From Scenedesmus sp. ARA3 (lineage: Eukaryota; Chlorophyta; Chlorophyceae; Sphaeropleales; Scenedesmaceae): 39,355 bases of DNA. The notes below the pieces were generated by a model, which searched no databases, had not been told where the DNA came from, and worked only from the letters and a program-made list of their open reading frames with translations. Where the stretch lies: contig RWJK01000293.1 in assembly GCA_004335835.1 (NCBI GenBank), positions 1 through 39,355 on the forward strand, read 5' to 3'. Shown piece by piece: positions 28,993 to 39,355 of this stretch. The translations under genes and the position numbers were made by a program. Every line of letters starts with the position of its first letter. Positions within the stretch are counted from its first letter, which is position 1.

Positions 28993-29982
28993 CTTGCTGG
29001 CAAGGCATCAAGCGGATATTGCAGTCAGCAGGTATTACTGCATCTTCGCCAGCAAGAGCGCAACGATCGGCCAAGCATGCGGCTGCGCGCTGTGACTCTT
29101 GATACATGCGGCTGTGAGATGCAGCAAGCCCAAGCCATTCCATGTTTGAAGGCTGTAGCGTTACCGCCTGGAACAATCGCTAGTTGAGTTTCTTGGTGTC
29201 AGCTGGGAGATTGGCGGTGAAAACAATCCAGCGACCTGTCGTGTTGTAACCAGCTGCACACTATTTCTCTTAGGGTGGCAGGGCTGCTCCAGCGTTGGTG
29301 TGTGCAAGCGCGCAAGCAGCAACAGAATGTAGACAGATGTTGTCCAGCATGGAGCGTGCTGCAGCACGTTTCTCAGCAACTGCTGAGCTGGGTGTGAGGC
29401 CTCCTTAGGCCTCCTTCTGCTTGAAAGCTGTAGGGTTCTAGCTCGTTACTAACGCAGGTCCGGTGTCAAACACGCACCATCATATGTTGCAGTTACATGT
29501 ACAGTACATGATGTACCGTCCGGACACCCTAGGGTCCTAGGATTGCGGTGCATATGTTCTTTTGGGTTTCAAGGCGGCAGACGCGCACTGGCGCCACACA
29601 ACTGAATCTGGCGACCCCTGTTGCAGGGCCCATGCATGGTCATATGGACAGCCTTGCCAACCAACTACGCCTGACAACATTATCCCAGTTGGCAGACATT
29701 GCCCGCTCCTCAAAGCAAAGGAGGTTGACCCTTACACCTCCTTGGTGTGCTGCAATAACAAGGACAACTGCAAGTGACAAGCATCAACCCAAAAACCGAT
29801 CGACTTCAAGCAGCCGCCAAACTCAAAGGGGGCGATGATCACAACTGCGTAGGCCAACCAGCCCACCCAATTGGGTACCCGGGGTACCCTGTGGCTGACA
29901 CGTAATTGGCAAGAATCGCAGCAGCCTTGTGCTGCAAAAGCAACACAAGGCTGGCACCATATTTCAGGTACATCCCTGGTGC

Positions 29983-29987
29983 TTACA
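29983..29987 (-). terminator. TGTAA poly(A) signal of the orphan gene
   Basis: The minus strand reads TGTAA about 214 nt below the stop codon at 30201-30203. It is the nearest such word to that stop. Confidence 0.5.
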
Positions 29988-30200
29988 GCTTTCATAATGT
30001 AATATACAGCTGTTTGTACATGGTGCTCAAATCTTAGACAGGATCACGGCAGGACATGAGAGTCGTACTTTGCCATGCTATGACACATGTACACTAAGTG
30101 GCTGGTGCTGCCAAGGTGCACTCAGCCGTCATCAGCACCGCCAAGCACCAGTGCCGCCGACAACTGCTGACCCATTTCCAACCCTGAGCCACGCAGCTCA

Positions 30201-31418
30201 TCACTTGCCCATGCGCCGCAGCGGCCTCAGTGGCCACGCCACACAGCCAGCCACGCGCCGCGACACGCCTCGCACATGGCCCAACAGCCCGCCCTTGCTG
30301 CTGCCAACAGCCGGCGACCCAACAACATTGCTGCTGCTGCTGCTGCTGCTGCTGCAGCCATAATCAGACTCAGCGCAGCTGGTGCGTGGTGATGATGAGC
30401 ATGAGGCGGCAGCTGAGGCCACATCAGGCGTGGCTGGGCCATCTTGCTCTAGCAGTGAGTGCTGCTGGGCTAGAGGCACCAGACTGCTGCCATCCTCAGC
30501 GCTGCTGGAGCCTTCCATGCTGCTGCTGCTATCTCTGCTATTGCTGCTTTTGTCGTTGCTGCTGCAGAGCTCTAGCAAGCTGCGATGCACTGCACTGCCG
30601 CTGACAACCACCGCCTGGCAGTGCTGCACAAGTGGCAGACTGTGCTGCATCGCACTTGTGCGCTGCACACCTGGCAGGCTGCACTGCACTGCGACGCTGC
30701 TGGCTACCAGTGTGTAGCCGCGCTGCACCAGCGGCAGGCTGCACTGCACTGCGCTGCTGCTGTAGCCGCTGCTGTTGTGTAGCTCTAACAGGCTGCGCGG
30801 CACACCTGACAGGCTGTGCTGCACTCCTATGCAGCTGCTGCTGCTCAGCTGCAGCAAACTGCGCTGCACTGCACCGCTGCCGGCAACACCTGCCTGGCAG
30901 CGCTGCACACCTGAGCAGCTGGGGCCTGCTGGCATGCTGCTGCCAGCGCTGCCAGCTGCAGCTGTGCTGCCCTGGGCCAGTGCTGCTGGTGCTGCTGGTG
31001 CTGTGGTGCTGCAGGCCTCAGGTGCCATGCTGCCCTGAGCTGTGGCTGCTGTGACTGTGGTGCTGCTGGCGCCAGGTGCCATGCTGCCCTGCTGGGCCGT
31101 TGCTGCTGTGGCTGTCGGGCTGCAGGCCTCAGACGCCATGCTGCCCTGCTGGGCTGGTGCTGCTGGTGCTGTGGTGCTACTGGCGTCAGATGGCATGCTG
31201 CCCTTGGCAGTTGCTGCTGGTGCTGTGGTGCTGCTGATCTCAGGTGCCATGCTGCCCTGAGCTGTGGCTGCTGCGGCTGTGGGACTGCTGGCCTCAGCTG
31301 CCGTGCTGCCGCTCTGGAACACTGCAGCGCCTGCTGATGCCGCTGGTGCTGCCATTGTTGCTGCCATTGGTGCTGCCGCTGCCATATCTGGAGCTTCCGT
31401 TTCAGAAGGAGCAGCAGT

Positions 31419-31463
<45 letters not shown>

Positions 31464-32120
31464 AGCTGCTAGAACTGCATGCAGCCGTTCTTTCACGTAC
31501 ATCAGCCGCATCTGCAGGTCCTGGGGCGTGGCAGCCGCCAGCACCTGCCCACACAGCTGCAGGTAGGCGGCTGTTCCATTGAGCTGAATCAGCTGCCTCA
31601 GCTCGCCCAGCACCTGCACTGCTGCCAGCCACACAATGTGTGCAGGCCCGCAGCACTGAGGCGCTACTTGCTGCAGGAAGCTGTCAATCTGGCACGCCTT
31701 GGCAGCCAGGTCTGCGCCGGCTGTGCAGTGCTGCAGGATGGCCTTGAAGACGGTGTTCACGTTCTTCTCGGGGGCGACGCCCGGCAGCTGGCGCTGCTGT
31801 AGCAGGGATGTGAGGCACATCATGCTGTGCTGCTGCTCAGCATCCAGCTGCTGCAGTGGCCTCACAGGCAGCTCCATGTAGTACCCTATGATGCTGCCGG
31901 CCCACTCACGCTCTCGCTGCACCGCTGCCTGCAGCTGTTGCTGGTGGCTAGCTGTGATTCCTGCCAAGATGCTCTGTGAGGTGCTCAGCGCTGCTGCTGC
32001 ATCCTGTACTGCCTGCTGCTTAGACTGGCTGGAGAGGTCTAGGATGCTCTGCACCTCAAGATTCTCCAACAACCGGCTGCAGACTGTTTCCAAGAAAGCT
32101 TTCTGGTTGCTGTGCTCCAT
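30201..32120 (-). CDS. Unknown protein with helical N-terminus and two families of internal repeats
   Basis: A single uninterrupted frame from the ATG at 32118-32120 to the TGA at 30201-30203 encodes 639 residues; an intronless gene is unusual among its neighbours. I do not recognise the family. Residues 1 to about 215 are of normal complexity, look mostly helical and include the sequences IIGYYMELPVRPLQQLD and RLMYVKERLHAVL. A long poly-Ala run follows. Next come about six repeats of 18-19 residues of the type GSMAPEASSTTAPAATAQ, then degenerate repeats of about 20 residues of the type AVQCSLPLVQRG. A Ser-rich stretch leads to a basic C-terminus (RGVSRRVAGCVAWPLRPLRR). No signal peptide or clear membrane segment is seen. 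It could be a lineage-specific disordered scaffold. The N-terminal block is the best evidence that the frame is a real gene. Confidence 0.68.
30590..30900 (-). repeat. Degenerate repeat of about 60 bp encoding AVQxSLPxVQ units
   Basis: The word GGCAGGCTGCACTGCACTGC recurs on the plus strand at 30673 and 30733, with weaker relatives on both sides. In the minus-strand protein these give Val-Gln-Cys/Arg-Ser-Leu units of about 20 residues with alternating hydrophobic positions. Confidence 0.7.
30990..31315 (-). repeat. Coding minisatellite of 54-57 bp, about six copies
   Basis: The plus-strand word ATGCTGCC (or the variant GTGCTGCC) starts at 31027, 31081, 31138, 31195, 31249 and 31306, a spacing of 54 or 57 bp. 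All spacings are multiples of three, so the minus-strand frame stays open and encodes units of 18 or 19 residues containing GSMAPEAS-like sequence. Confidence 0.85.
31421..31462 (-). repeat. (CTG)14 tract encoding poly-Ala
   Basis: Fourteen uninterrupted CTG triplets on the plus strand. In the minus-strand orphan protein they are read in the GCA frame as a long alanine run between the helical N-terminus and the repeat region. Confidence 0.9.
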
Positions 32121-32882
32121 CTAAATGGCTTTGCCGAGTGGGCGACAGTCTGCAGTGCAGCAGCCAGGTGTACACCAGGCAGAGGTCGGCGTCAGGTCCC
32201 TTCAACTGCATGGGCTCAGAGCTTATAGGACATCGTAATGAGCCGCTAATGTATATTTCTCAAATTATTACCTTGTCCTGTGGGAAGGCGCGGACAGTAA
32301 ACTGCCAAACGGGCGCCAAAGTGGGAAGCCAGAAGTCTTCGCCAGCAGGTGCTCCTCGTAGCTCTTGGTAGCTGAAAAAGTAACTTTGCTATAAAGAGTT
32401 ACACAATGAACTGCACTTTTAACAGGTAGGTACAGGGTCGGAAGACAGATTATGGCGAGCAACAACAGAATGATGGCTTCGAAAACTCGAAAGCAAAGTT
32501 GTTTGCGCGTTGTTGCTTGGGCGACAACAGCACAATGAAATGTTAATGTCAGTGTGCTGCTTGCACATGTAACCTCGGCAATTTCCAAAGAAGCAGGGTT
32601 TTACACACCACCTAAGCCCAGGTTGCACGCCAGCAGGACCCTTGCACAGAGCGTCCCGCTGTGAAAATTGGGTTTGACGGCGGCTTAATGTTATGGCGTC
32701 GTGTTTTTTAACGCAAACACATCTTGGCTGAACCACATGCTCATGTCCATGTACGTGTTGAACATGCTGCCCTTCAGGATATCATCAGCTGGCTGTGCAC
32801 ATCGCCCATATAGCTGCTTTGTACTGCGGAAAGGGTTGTCGACCAGGGTGTTCACTACTCACGTGTGCAAAAGCAGACATAT

Positions 32883-33445
32883 GAAGGTGGCGGGGCTGGT
32901 GCAGGCTTGGTGTGTCAAAGTGCATCAGCATCAGCAGATGGTGTCAAGCATGAACATGCTGCCGATGCTGGGCGCACCGCTGCTTACCAGCCACCAAGGA
33001 TGTAGTTGGTCTGTGATCAAATTTCTAAGACATTCTGCGCAATGGAATCTGGAACATTGTGAAGGTGGCGGGACTAGTCTAGCCTTGGTGTGTCAAGTGC
33101 ATCAGCAGGCCTGCGCAGCAGCATGCCCGGACGCACACAGAACATTGCGGAGTTGCATGCACAAATGTTGTGCTCAGCTGAGTTGCCTTTGGCTAGCTGT
33201 GATGGTATGTTATGTAAGACATAATGTTCAGCAGCTCTCTGCACTGCCTGGTGGTCGTTGTGTTGGACGTTTCCACCTGGCGGCCTCACAGGCCTGTGCA
33301 GCAGCATACCCGGGACGCACACAGAACGTTGTGCACACTCTTTGTACTCAGCTGGGGTGCCTTTGCCAAGCTTGCTTGCTTTAGCTGTGATGGCGAGTTC
33401 TGTAAGACAAAAGTCCAGCAACTCTGTGCACTGCCTGGTGTGGGC
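32883..33445. repeat. Diverged tandem repeat of about 185 bp, three copies
   Basis: GAAGGTGGCGGG recurs at 32883 and 33061. CAGGCCTG plus GCAGCAGCAT recurs at 33106 and 33289, and this second pair stays similar for about 150 bp (33106-33252 with 33289-33440), ending in GCACTGCCTGGTG. CTGTGAT followed by TAAGACA recurs near 33011, 33197 and 33385. The common spacing of 178-188 bp indicates three old tandem units. No transposon gene or terminal repeat was identified. Confidence 0.75.
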
Positions 33446-33580
33446 AAAACACCATCAAATTGCAGGGCCTTGACACCTACAGCAATTGAGTCTCGTCGTG
33501 TAGCACACAGATCATGCATAACCACATTGTGAACACCAGCAGTACAACCTCCAATGAAAGCGAGACGACCTCGATCAAGC

Positions 33581-33607
33581 CCTACATAGGATGGCATCCT
33601 ATGTAGG
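33581..33607. repeat. 13-bp perfect inverted repeat with 1-nt spacer
   Basis: CCTACATAGGATG is followed by one G and then its exact reverse complement CATCCTATGTAGG. It lies about 140 bp downstream of the 185-bp repeats, outside any called gene. The stem could extrude as a cruciform or form a hairpin in RNA. Confidence 0.95.
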
Positions 33608-34682
33608 ATAGCACCGATCGTAGCATGGCGTGACGCCACATGAAAGTATCATGTAAGACGGATAGTGAGCTTCTCTCACGCGCAATTCTGCCGCTTCCAA
33701 GGTGCAGCCAACACACATCAACGCACAAGCATACGAGGGCCGCTACCTGTTCATCAATGGTGATATGCCAGAGCAGCAGTATATCATAACCTGAGGTCAG
33801 ACAAACCATCTGGGCCAGTCACTGGCTGTGCTACAGACAACAGAAGACACGCACACAGTGCCCGTGTAAATGTATGTCCATACAAATGAATTCCTGGTGC
33901 TCAGTCTGAACACACTACGCGTTGCATGTACAGTGTTTAAAGGTTGCACAGTCAACACCAGGCGGTGCTACAATGACGGTCAAAAGACGTCGCATAGACG
34001 GCAGGCAGCTGCATACAGGAGCAACGCACACACTACTCCAGTTGGATTCGTCGACCACAGGTGGGCGCTAGCATGCTTGCTTGAGATCCGCACGCAACCA
34101 CTCTGTCAACACACAGAGCATGCCACGTGATCTGCCTGCAACCAGAGCACAGCTGGCACTGGAGCCGGCACACAGCAGCGGCTGCCGCAACACCCGCATG
34201 ATGCCAAGACTCCTTGATACTTGGGCAGCTCCATAACATTGCTTGAAGAAGTGCTGCCGTCGTTTGCTGTGTGGCAGCTATTCATGTTCCATGCTGATGC
34301 TGCCGAGCCAGCCAAGCATTTGCACACAAGCATAAACGCACAGCAGCGGCCTGCACCAGTCACCTGGCAACGTCTCAGCACACAGCTGCACACGTCTGCA
34401 CAGGACTGACATGCAGCCTTCATGCCGACACTCAATCACAAACCATGATAAGCATCAGCTGAAGACAGCAGCTAAGCAGCAGTATGAACAGCCCAAGTGC
34501 CATTTAACGCGCAAGCAACCTTGCAACAGATCCTTGCAAACACGCTGACAAACATACGGAACCTGTGCTGACAAACAACTCACACACAGCACTCAAGAAC
34601 ACCACCTTGAAAAAATAACATCCCAGCCAACACACAAATAGCAGTGAACTGATGCAGACTGACAGCACTGAACGGCTCCCGC

Positions 34683-37600
34683 CTATATCCAGCCTGGGTA
34701 ATTGGCAGCAGCAGCCATCTGCTGCGCCATGTAGTTTGCTGCTGCTGCACCACCGCCGCCAAAGATGTCCCAATCACCCAGCCCCAGCGCAGACGCGGCA
34801 TTACCTAGCCCAAGCGCGGCCGATTGCTGCTGCTGCTGCTGCTGCTGCTGCTGTGCAGGCTGAGCTGCTGCCCCAAAGCCCCAAGGGAACGCTCCAGCAG
34901 CTGCTGCTGCTGCAGCAGCAGCAGCTCCCTGCGAGTTCCTTGGGGTTGTGCCGCCTGACATGGCTTGAGCCTGCTGCGCCTGCTGTGCTGCTGCTTGCGC
35001 CTGTGCCATTTGCGCTGCCAGTGCCTGCGCCTGCAGCGCTGCTGCCAGCTGGCTTGCCTGTGTAGCGCTGCTGCTGCCACCACTGCCCTGGCCTGCTTGA
35101 GAGGCTGAAGCAGCCAGCTGCACCATGGCCTGCAACTGCTGTTGCTGTAGCTGCTGCTGCTGTAGCTGCTTGGCTGCAGCGGACGGATCAGCAGCAGCTG
35201 CTGGTGGCGGCAGCCCAGTCAACCCAGCTAAGCTGTACAAAAGTGCGGCAGGGTTCAAGGCACCTTGCTGCTGCTGTTGCTGCTGTTGCTGCTGCAATTG
35301 TTGCTGCTGCTGCTGTAGTTGCTGCAGCAGCTGCTGCTGTGCCAGGTCCTGCTGCAGGTATGACGCCATAGCAGCAGCATTCATGCCGGACGATGAGCTG
35401 GGCATGCCAGCAGCAGCAGCAGCTTGGCTTGCACCGCCACCACCTGCCAGTGCAGCCTGCAGCATAGCCATCTGCTGTGCCACAGCAAGGTCAGCAGCAT
35501 GCCACTGGCCCTGCATCTGCACCATCTGCTCTGCAGCTTGCTGCTGCATCTGCTGCGGCAGCTGCCCCAGCAGCTGCTGCGCCTGAACTGCCTGCTGCTG
35601 CTGCAGCTGTTGCTGCGCTTGCGCTTGCGCTTGCGCTTGCGCTTGTGCCTGCTGCTGCTGTTGCTTAGGGTGCGGATGCGGTGGCGGCGGTCCCATCACC
35701 TGATGTCGCTGCTGCTGCTGCTGCTGCTGCTGATTAGCAGCCTCGCCGCTGCTCTGTGCTGTCCTCCCTGCAGCAGCATCTGGCCACTGCGCATCTGCTG
35801 CTGCTGCTGCTGATTCCTGCCCTGCAGGCTGCGCAGAGCCAGCAGCAGCAGCAGCTTGACCAGATGCGTCACCTACGTGCCCAGCCGCAGCATGTGCTGT
35901 GGCTGCACCTGCATCAGCGGCAGCTGCACCCGCATTTGCCGCTGCTGATGCATCAGCAGACTCGCTGAGCCGCTGCCGCACCCTCCTGCCATCAGCAGAG
36001 CCGTCAGCTGGCGCCTCTTGCTGGCTGTTACTAGCACCAGCACCAGCAGCAGCAGCGGCAGCAGCAGCAGCAATGACAGCAGCAGGCTGCTCTTTACTGC
36101 CAGGTGAGCAGCCCCAGCCGCCAGCTGCTGTCCCCTGCTGGCTTGACAGGCTCGACACGCCAGGAGCAGCACCAGCACTGCCGGCAGCAGCTGCCGCAGC
36201 TGCAGCTTCCCCGGTGGTGGCAGTAGTAGTGGGGTGCGCAGTGCCAGCTGCACCTGCTGCTGCTGCTGGACCGCCATTGCCCTGTGCAGGCCAGCCAGCT
36301 GCACTGCCTACCCCTAACATGCTGCCCTGCTGCGCTGCAGCTGCCATCGCAGCAGCTGCTGCAGCCAGTGTGGCCTGCTCCTGCTGTGCTGTCATGCCCA
36401 TAGGGAAGGCCCCAGGGAAGCCTTGCTGCAGCTGCTGCAGTTGCTGCAGCTGCTGCAGGTACTGTAACTGCTCCTGTTGCCCTGGCTGCTGATACATCGA
36501 GCCGCCCAGCAGCATACTCTGCAGCCCCGGCAGCATGCCTTGCAGCCCTGCTGCCGCTGCAGCCATCTGCTGCTGCTGCTGCTGCGGCGGCGGAGGTGGT
36601 GGTGGTGCCATCAAGCCTAGTGCTGCTGCTGCAGCTGCAGCAGCTGCTGCTGGCCCGCCCTGCGCCGCAGCTGCTGCAGCAGCAGCCGCTGCAAGGTCCA
36701 ACCCAGCAGGCATCAGGCCAGCTGCAGCAGCTGCTGCCGCCAGTGCAGCACCATACTGCCCCAGCTGCTGCCCTTGCTGCTGCCCCGCTGCAGCGGCCGC
36801 TGCTGCTGCCACCGCTCCTAGGCCACGCAGGGGGTCTGCCAGCGCCGCTGCTGCAGCTGCTGCTGCTGCATTCTGCCACTGGCCGGGTGCCATGCCTCCC
36901 AGGTTTGCAGCTGGCCCAGCACCAGGCATCAACAACCCTGCCATGCCTGGAAGCATGGTTGCTGCTGCTAGTGGCCCTGCCAGGCCAGCCGATGCTGCTG
37001 CTGCTGCTGCTGCAGCTGGATTCATGCCAAACGGGTCTAGCAGCTGCCGGATCAAAGCCAGGCCTTCTGCTTCTGCAGGAGCGTTGCTGTACTGTGTCTG
37101 CCCGTACGGCTGCTGCTGCTGCTGTTGCTGCTGCTGTGACTGCTGCTGCTGTGCCAAGCCGCCTGCCGCTAGCATGCCAGCCAAGGTTGATGCAAGCGGG
37201 TTGTCCTGCTGCTGTTGCTGCTGTTGCTGCTGCTGCTGTTGTTGCTGTTGCTGACCCAGTGCAGCTGGTGTCAGGCCAGCTGCCACGGCTTGCACAGGGT
37301 TCATCATAGCTACAGCGGCTGCAGCAGCGGCATCCATTGATGCAGCAGCCTCCATTGAGCTAGCCAGTGAACCAGCCAGAGCCAGTTCATCTGCTGCTGC
37401 AGACGCATCTGCTGCTGCTGCTGCTGCTGTTGCGTCTGCTGCTGGCACGCCTGCTTCTGTGGGTGCACCGGTCGGCTGCTGCTCTGCATCTGCTGCAGCG
37501 GCTGCTTTGGATGCTGGCGGCGCCTTTGCTTTGCGCCGGCCAGCACCTGGAGCTATCTGCCGCAGTGTGCCGCCCATGGTCCAGTAGCGCTGGCAGTCCT

Positions 37601-38254
37601 GCAAGCGACAACAGCAGTGCAACATCTAAGCCAGGCATCCAGTCGCCTAATGCAAGCCTACCTTGGCAAGTCACTAATCACAAACAACATACCAGACACG
37701 ACAATTGCTATGCGCGTGCACACGTGCATGCCATGACACATGCAACATCATTGCCAGCAGAAGCTGAGCTGGCATGGCCTCCTGTTCGCATGCTGACTTG
37801 CAGGCACTTGAGCTGAAGCATCACCGAGCCAGCCAACAAACCAAACCTACTGCTTGTGCTGACTCACCCTGCAGTAATAGCGCGGCTGCTTCACGTTGTA
37901 GTTGTTGTAGTAGCAGAACTTGGTGTTTTGGCTGCTGCAGCGAGGGCACTGCTGACCAGGCGGCTTGCGCTGCGACTTAGGTGGCCTGGGCGCTGCCTCC
38001 TCCTCGCTGTCAGAGGCCTGGCCATCCTCGTGTCCTGCAGGCTGGCTGCTGCCTTGAGGCCCAGCTGCACCTGCTGCATCACACTCGCCCTGGTGCTCTA
38101 GCGCTGCAGCGCTGTGCTGCTGCTCTTCCTGCTGCTGCTGGTCTTGGAGCTGCTGCAGCTCATACAGGCCCGTGCTTTGAGGCATGTCAGCGGCTATTTC
38201 ATGCTCTCCTGCTGGAGTTGCTTGTTGTAGCATGCTGGAGCAGATTGGGTCCAT
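34683..38254 (-). CDS. DOF: Dof-type zinc-finger transcription factor with Gln/Ala-rich tail
   Basis: Two exons, 37868-38254 and 34683-37598, joined by a phase-0 GT-AG intron, encode about 1,100 residues. The Dof finger C-X2-C-X21-C-X2-C uses Cys103, Cys106, Cys128 and Cys131; the intron falls between Arg129 and Asp130, inside the finger. Conserved words are [33 protein letters not shown] and the basic GRRKAK that follows. Dof proteins bind AAAG cores in plant and algal promoters; green algae usually have very few Dof genes, and the Chlamydomonas one has been linked to lipid and nitrogen metabolism. The N-terminal 100 residues are acidic and Gln-rich. The roughly 940 residues after the finger are almost entirely Gln, Ala, Gly and Pro, with no second domain seen, and may act as an activation region. 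The ATG at 38252-38254 was chosen as the first in frame; an acceptor-like TAACCTGCAG lies upstream of it, so an earlier exon is possible. Confidence 0.88.
37207..37252 (-). repeat. CTG/TTG tract encoding poly-Gln in the Dof tail
   Basis: About fifteen CTG or TTG triplets on the plus strand read as CAG/CAA on the minus strand and give an uninterrupted Gln run. It is one of several Gln runs in the Dof tail (others near 34824-34853, 35263-35340 and 35707-35733). Confidence 0.85.
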
Positions 38255-39355
38255 CAGAGCAGCAGCACTGCCCACTGCCTGCAGGTTAAGGCAGCGGCAT
38301 GCTAAGCTGCTTGAGCTAGACGTTCCATCGCAGCGTTTATGAAGCCCTTTAGCAATCACAGCTATCGCGAGCCAGAGCTGTGAAGGAAGCGACACTTCAC
38401 GCAACTGCTGGGTTTGATCTGTTCAGGCTGGAGCTCTTGCATCTGCCGTATTTGTTGAAAAGTATGTCGTTGACAGTACCTGAAGCCCGTCAAGTGTTAT
38501 GCCTTCACGCCTCTCCTGGACCTCGCCAAGGCCACACTCCCGCGACATCTGCTGAAAAGCATTTTCCATCCGGTTCGAGCATATTGTCATTACTTAACAG
38601 CCCACAGGCCAGACATAGAAGTGTATGCGCTGCTGTCGGTCAGAGATACTTCGGTGGCGAAGTTGGGAGGCACTTCTGTGCTGTTGCTTGCCAATACTGT
38701 GCCGTTAGACCTGCTGCTAGATCAACAAAGCCGCCGTAAATAAGGCAAGATTGCTTTTCAAGTTGCCCTGGGCTGCAGGCAATCAGCAAGCTACTCAGCA
38801 GGACCCTGCCCCTCCTGCAAACCCCAGTGGCTTGGAAACCTCTGTTGCGTTCTGCAAGGCCTGTGGCGCCACACTTTGGCAGACACATGCTGGCCTTGTG
38901 AAGATCTCCATACATGGCCTGCAACACACCCGTGAGCAGAGTTCGCCAGCGCTCATTAACCACAAGCATCTAGCCTGCTGCCAACCTTCCAGCCAGCACC
39001 TTCACCCATTGCTTGCTGCGGCTGCACAGCTTGCAGCAGCCAGGTATCAAACGTAGCCAGCAAAGAAGTGCTACGGGCCGCACAACCAGCAGGCTGGCTT
39101 GAGGTTTAAGACACACGGCACAACCCTGCAGGGAGGCCCGCCAGAGGCCTGCCGACTCGTCATACTATGGGCGATTCCCAGCTAGTAGTACCAGGCAGCC
39201 CAGACCACAACTCGAAAACTGCATCAGCACAACCTGCCTGTCAACTGGCAACCAGCTATAGCGGCCGCACCATTGGCAACGCTTCAATTGACAACACCAC
39301 CGCCTGTCAGCAGGCGGCTGCCACCCATCAAACCTAGTAAGGACGGCTGCTTTGC
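38255..39355. other. Right-hand flank, no gene recognised
   Basis: It should contain the Dof 5' UTR and promoter and possibly a short upstream exon. Open frames here are short and show no known domain. Nothing else is supported. Confidence 0.5.

Larger units (their letters stand above)
28896..30200. other. Convergent intergenic region
   Basis: It lies between the stop of the plus-strand GRV2/RME-8 gene and the stop of the minus-strand orphan gene, and holds both 3' UTRs with TGTAA signals on each side. It is less GC-rich than the genes and has small palindromic words around 29490-29540. No coding sequence is recognised. Confidence 0.6.
32121..34682. other. Gene-poor region with diverged repeats
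   Basis: It lies between the start of the orphan gene and the stop of the Dof gene, and includes the orphan gene promoter and the Dof 3' UTR. Base composition is more AT-rich than in the genes. An open plus-strand frame at 32701-33384 starts with GTG, matches no domain I know and lies largely over the tandem repeat at 32883-33445, so it is not called. No close TTACA (TGTAA on the minus strand) was found for the Dof gene. Confidence 0.55.

Noticed and set aside
30230..31582. Several plus-strand frames rich in Leu, Cys and Ala
   Set aside because: They are shadows of the repeat-rich minus-strand orphan gene, with no ATG-plus-domain support.
32701..33384. 227-codon plus-strand frame
   Set aside because: It starts with GTG, overlaps the 185-bp tandem repeats and has no recognisable domain; it may be repeat-derived.
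36535..37309. Two long plus-strand frames (over 235 codons) rich in Ala, Cys or Leu
   Set aside because: They are antisense to the Gln/Ala-coding Dof exon; their composition is exactly what CTG repeats give in other frames.
38380..38969. Short open frames in the right flank as a further gene
   Set aside because: No ATG with good context, no domain and no splice partner could be supported.

Overview
The window looks like nuclear DNA of a chlorophycean green alga. The genes carry many short (about 150-580 bp) GT-AG introns. Coding DNA is GC-rich with dense CAG/CTG, poly-Ala, poly-Gln and poly-Ser runs. TGTAA-type poly(A) signals follow three of the five stop codons. The protein families (SnAK/GRIK-type kinase, Dof factor, GRV2/RME-8) are those of the green lineage. 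No bacterial, organellar or viral gene was recognised. Species was not determined; no search was possible.

Layout, left to right. 1-2576: no recognisable gene. 2577-8662 (-): a 12-exon Ser/Thr kinase of the SnRK1-activating (GRIK/SnAK) and CaMKK group, fused to a C-terminal cyclic-nucleotide-binding-like domain. 9583-11177 (-): a 4-exon, 157-residue protein with a CCHC zinc knuckle and a C-terminal WW domain, probably in RNA metabolism. 12141-28895 (+): a 28-exon gene for a 2,953-residue GRV2/RME-8 (DNAJC13) endosomal J-domain protein. All 27 intron phases close, and the gene takes up about 43% of the window. Intron 4 hosts a tRNA-Arg(ACG) gene on the opposite strand. Introns 6, 16 and 24 each hold a diverged copy of the adjoining exon edge; the copy in intron 16 lies beside a 22-base assembly gap. 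30201-32120 (-): an intronless 639-residue protein of unknown function with two families of internal repeats. 32121-34682: gene-poor, with a diverged tandem repeat of about 185 bp and a near-perfect hairpin. 34683-38254 (-): a Dof zinc-finger transcription factor with a Gln/Ala-rich tail of about 940 residues. 38255-39355: nothing recognised.

The genes do not form an operon or an obvious pathway. The small CCHC-WW gene and the GRV2/RME-8 gene are divergent and share a 963-bp upstream region; GRV2/RME-8 and the unknown 639-residue gene converge. Exon boundaries were set by hand, requiring a GT donor, an AG acceptor and an unbroken frame. Untranslated regions and the first exons of the kinase and Dof genes remain open. 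The most interesting signals are the kinase plus CNB architecture, the repeated exon-edge duplications in one gene, the nested antisense tRNA, and the repeat-built orphan gene.
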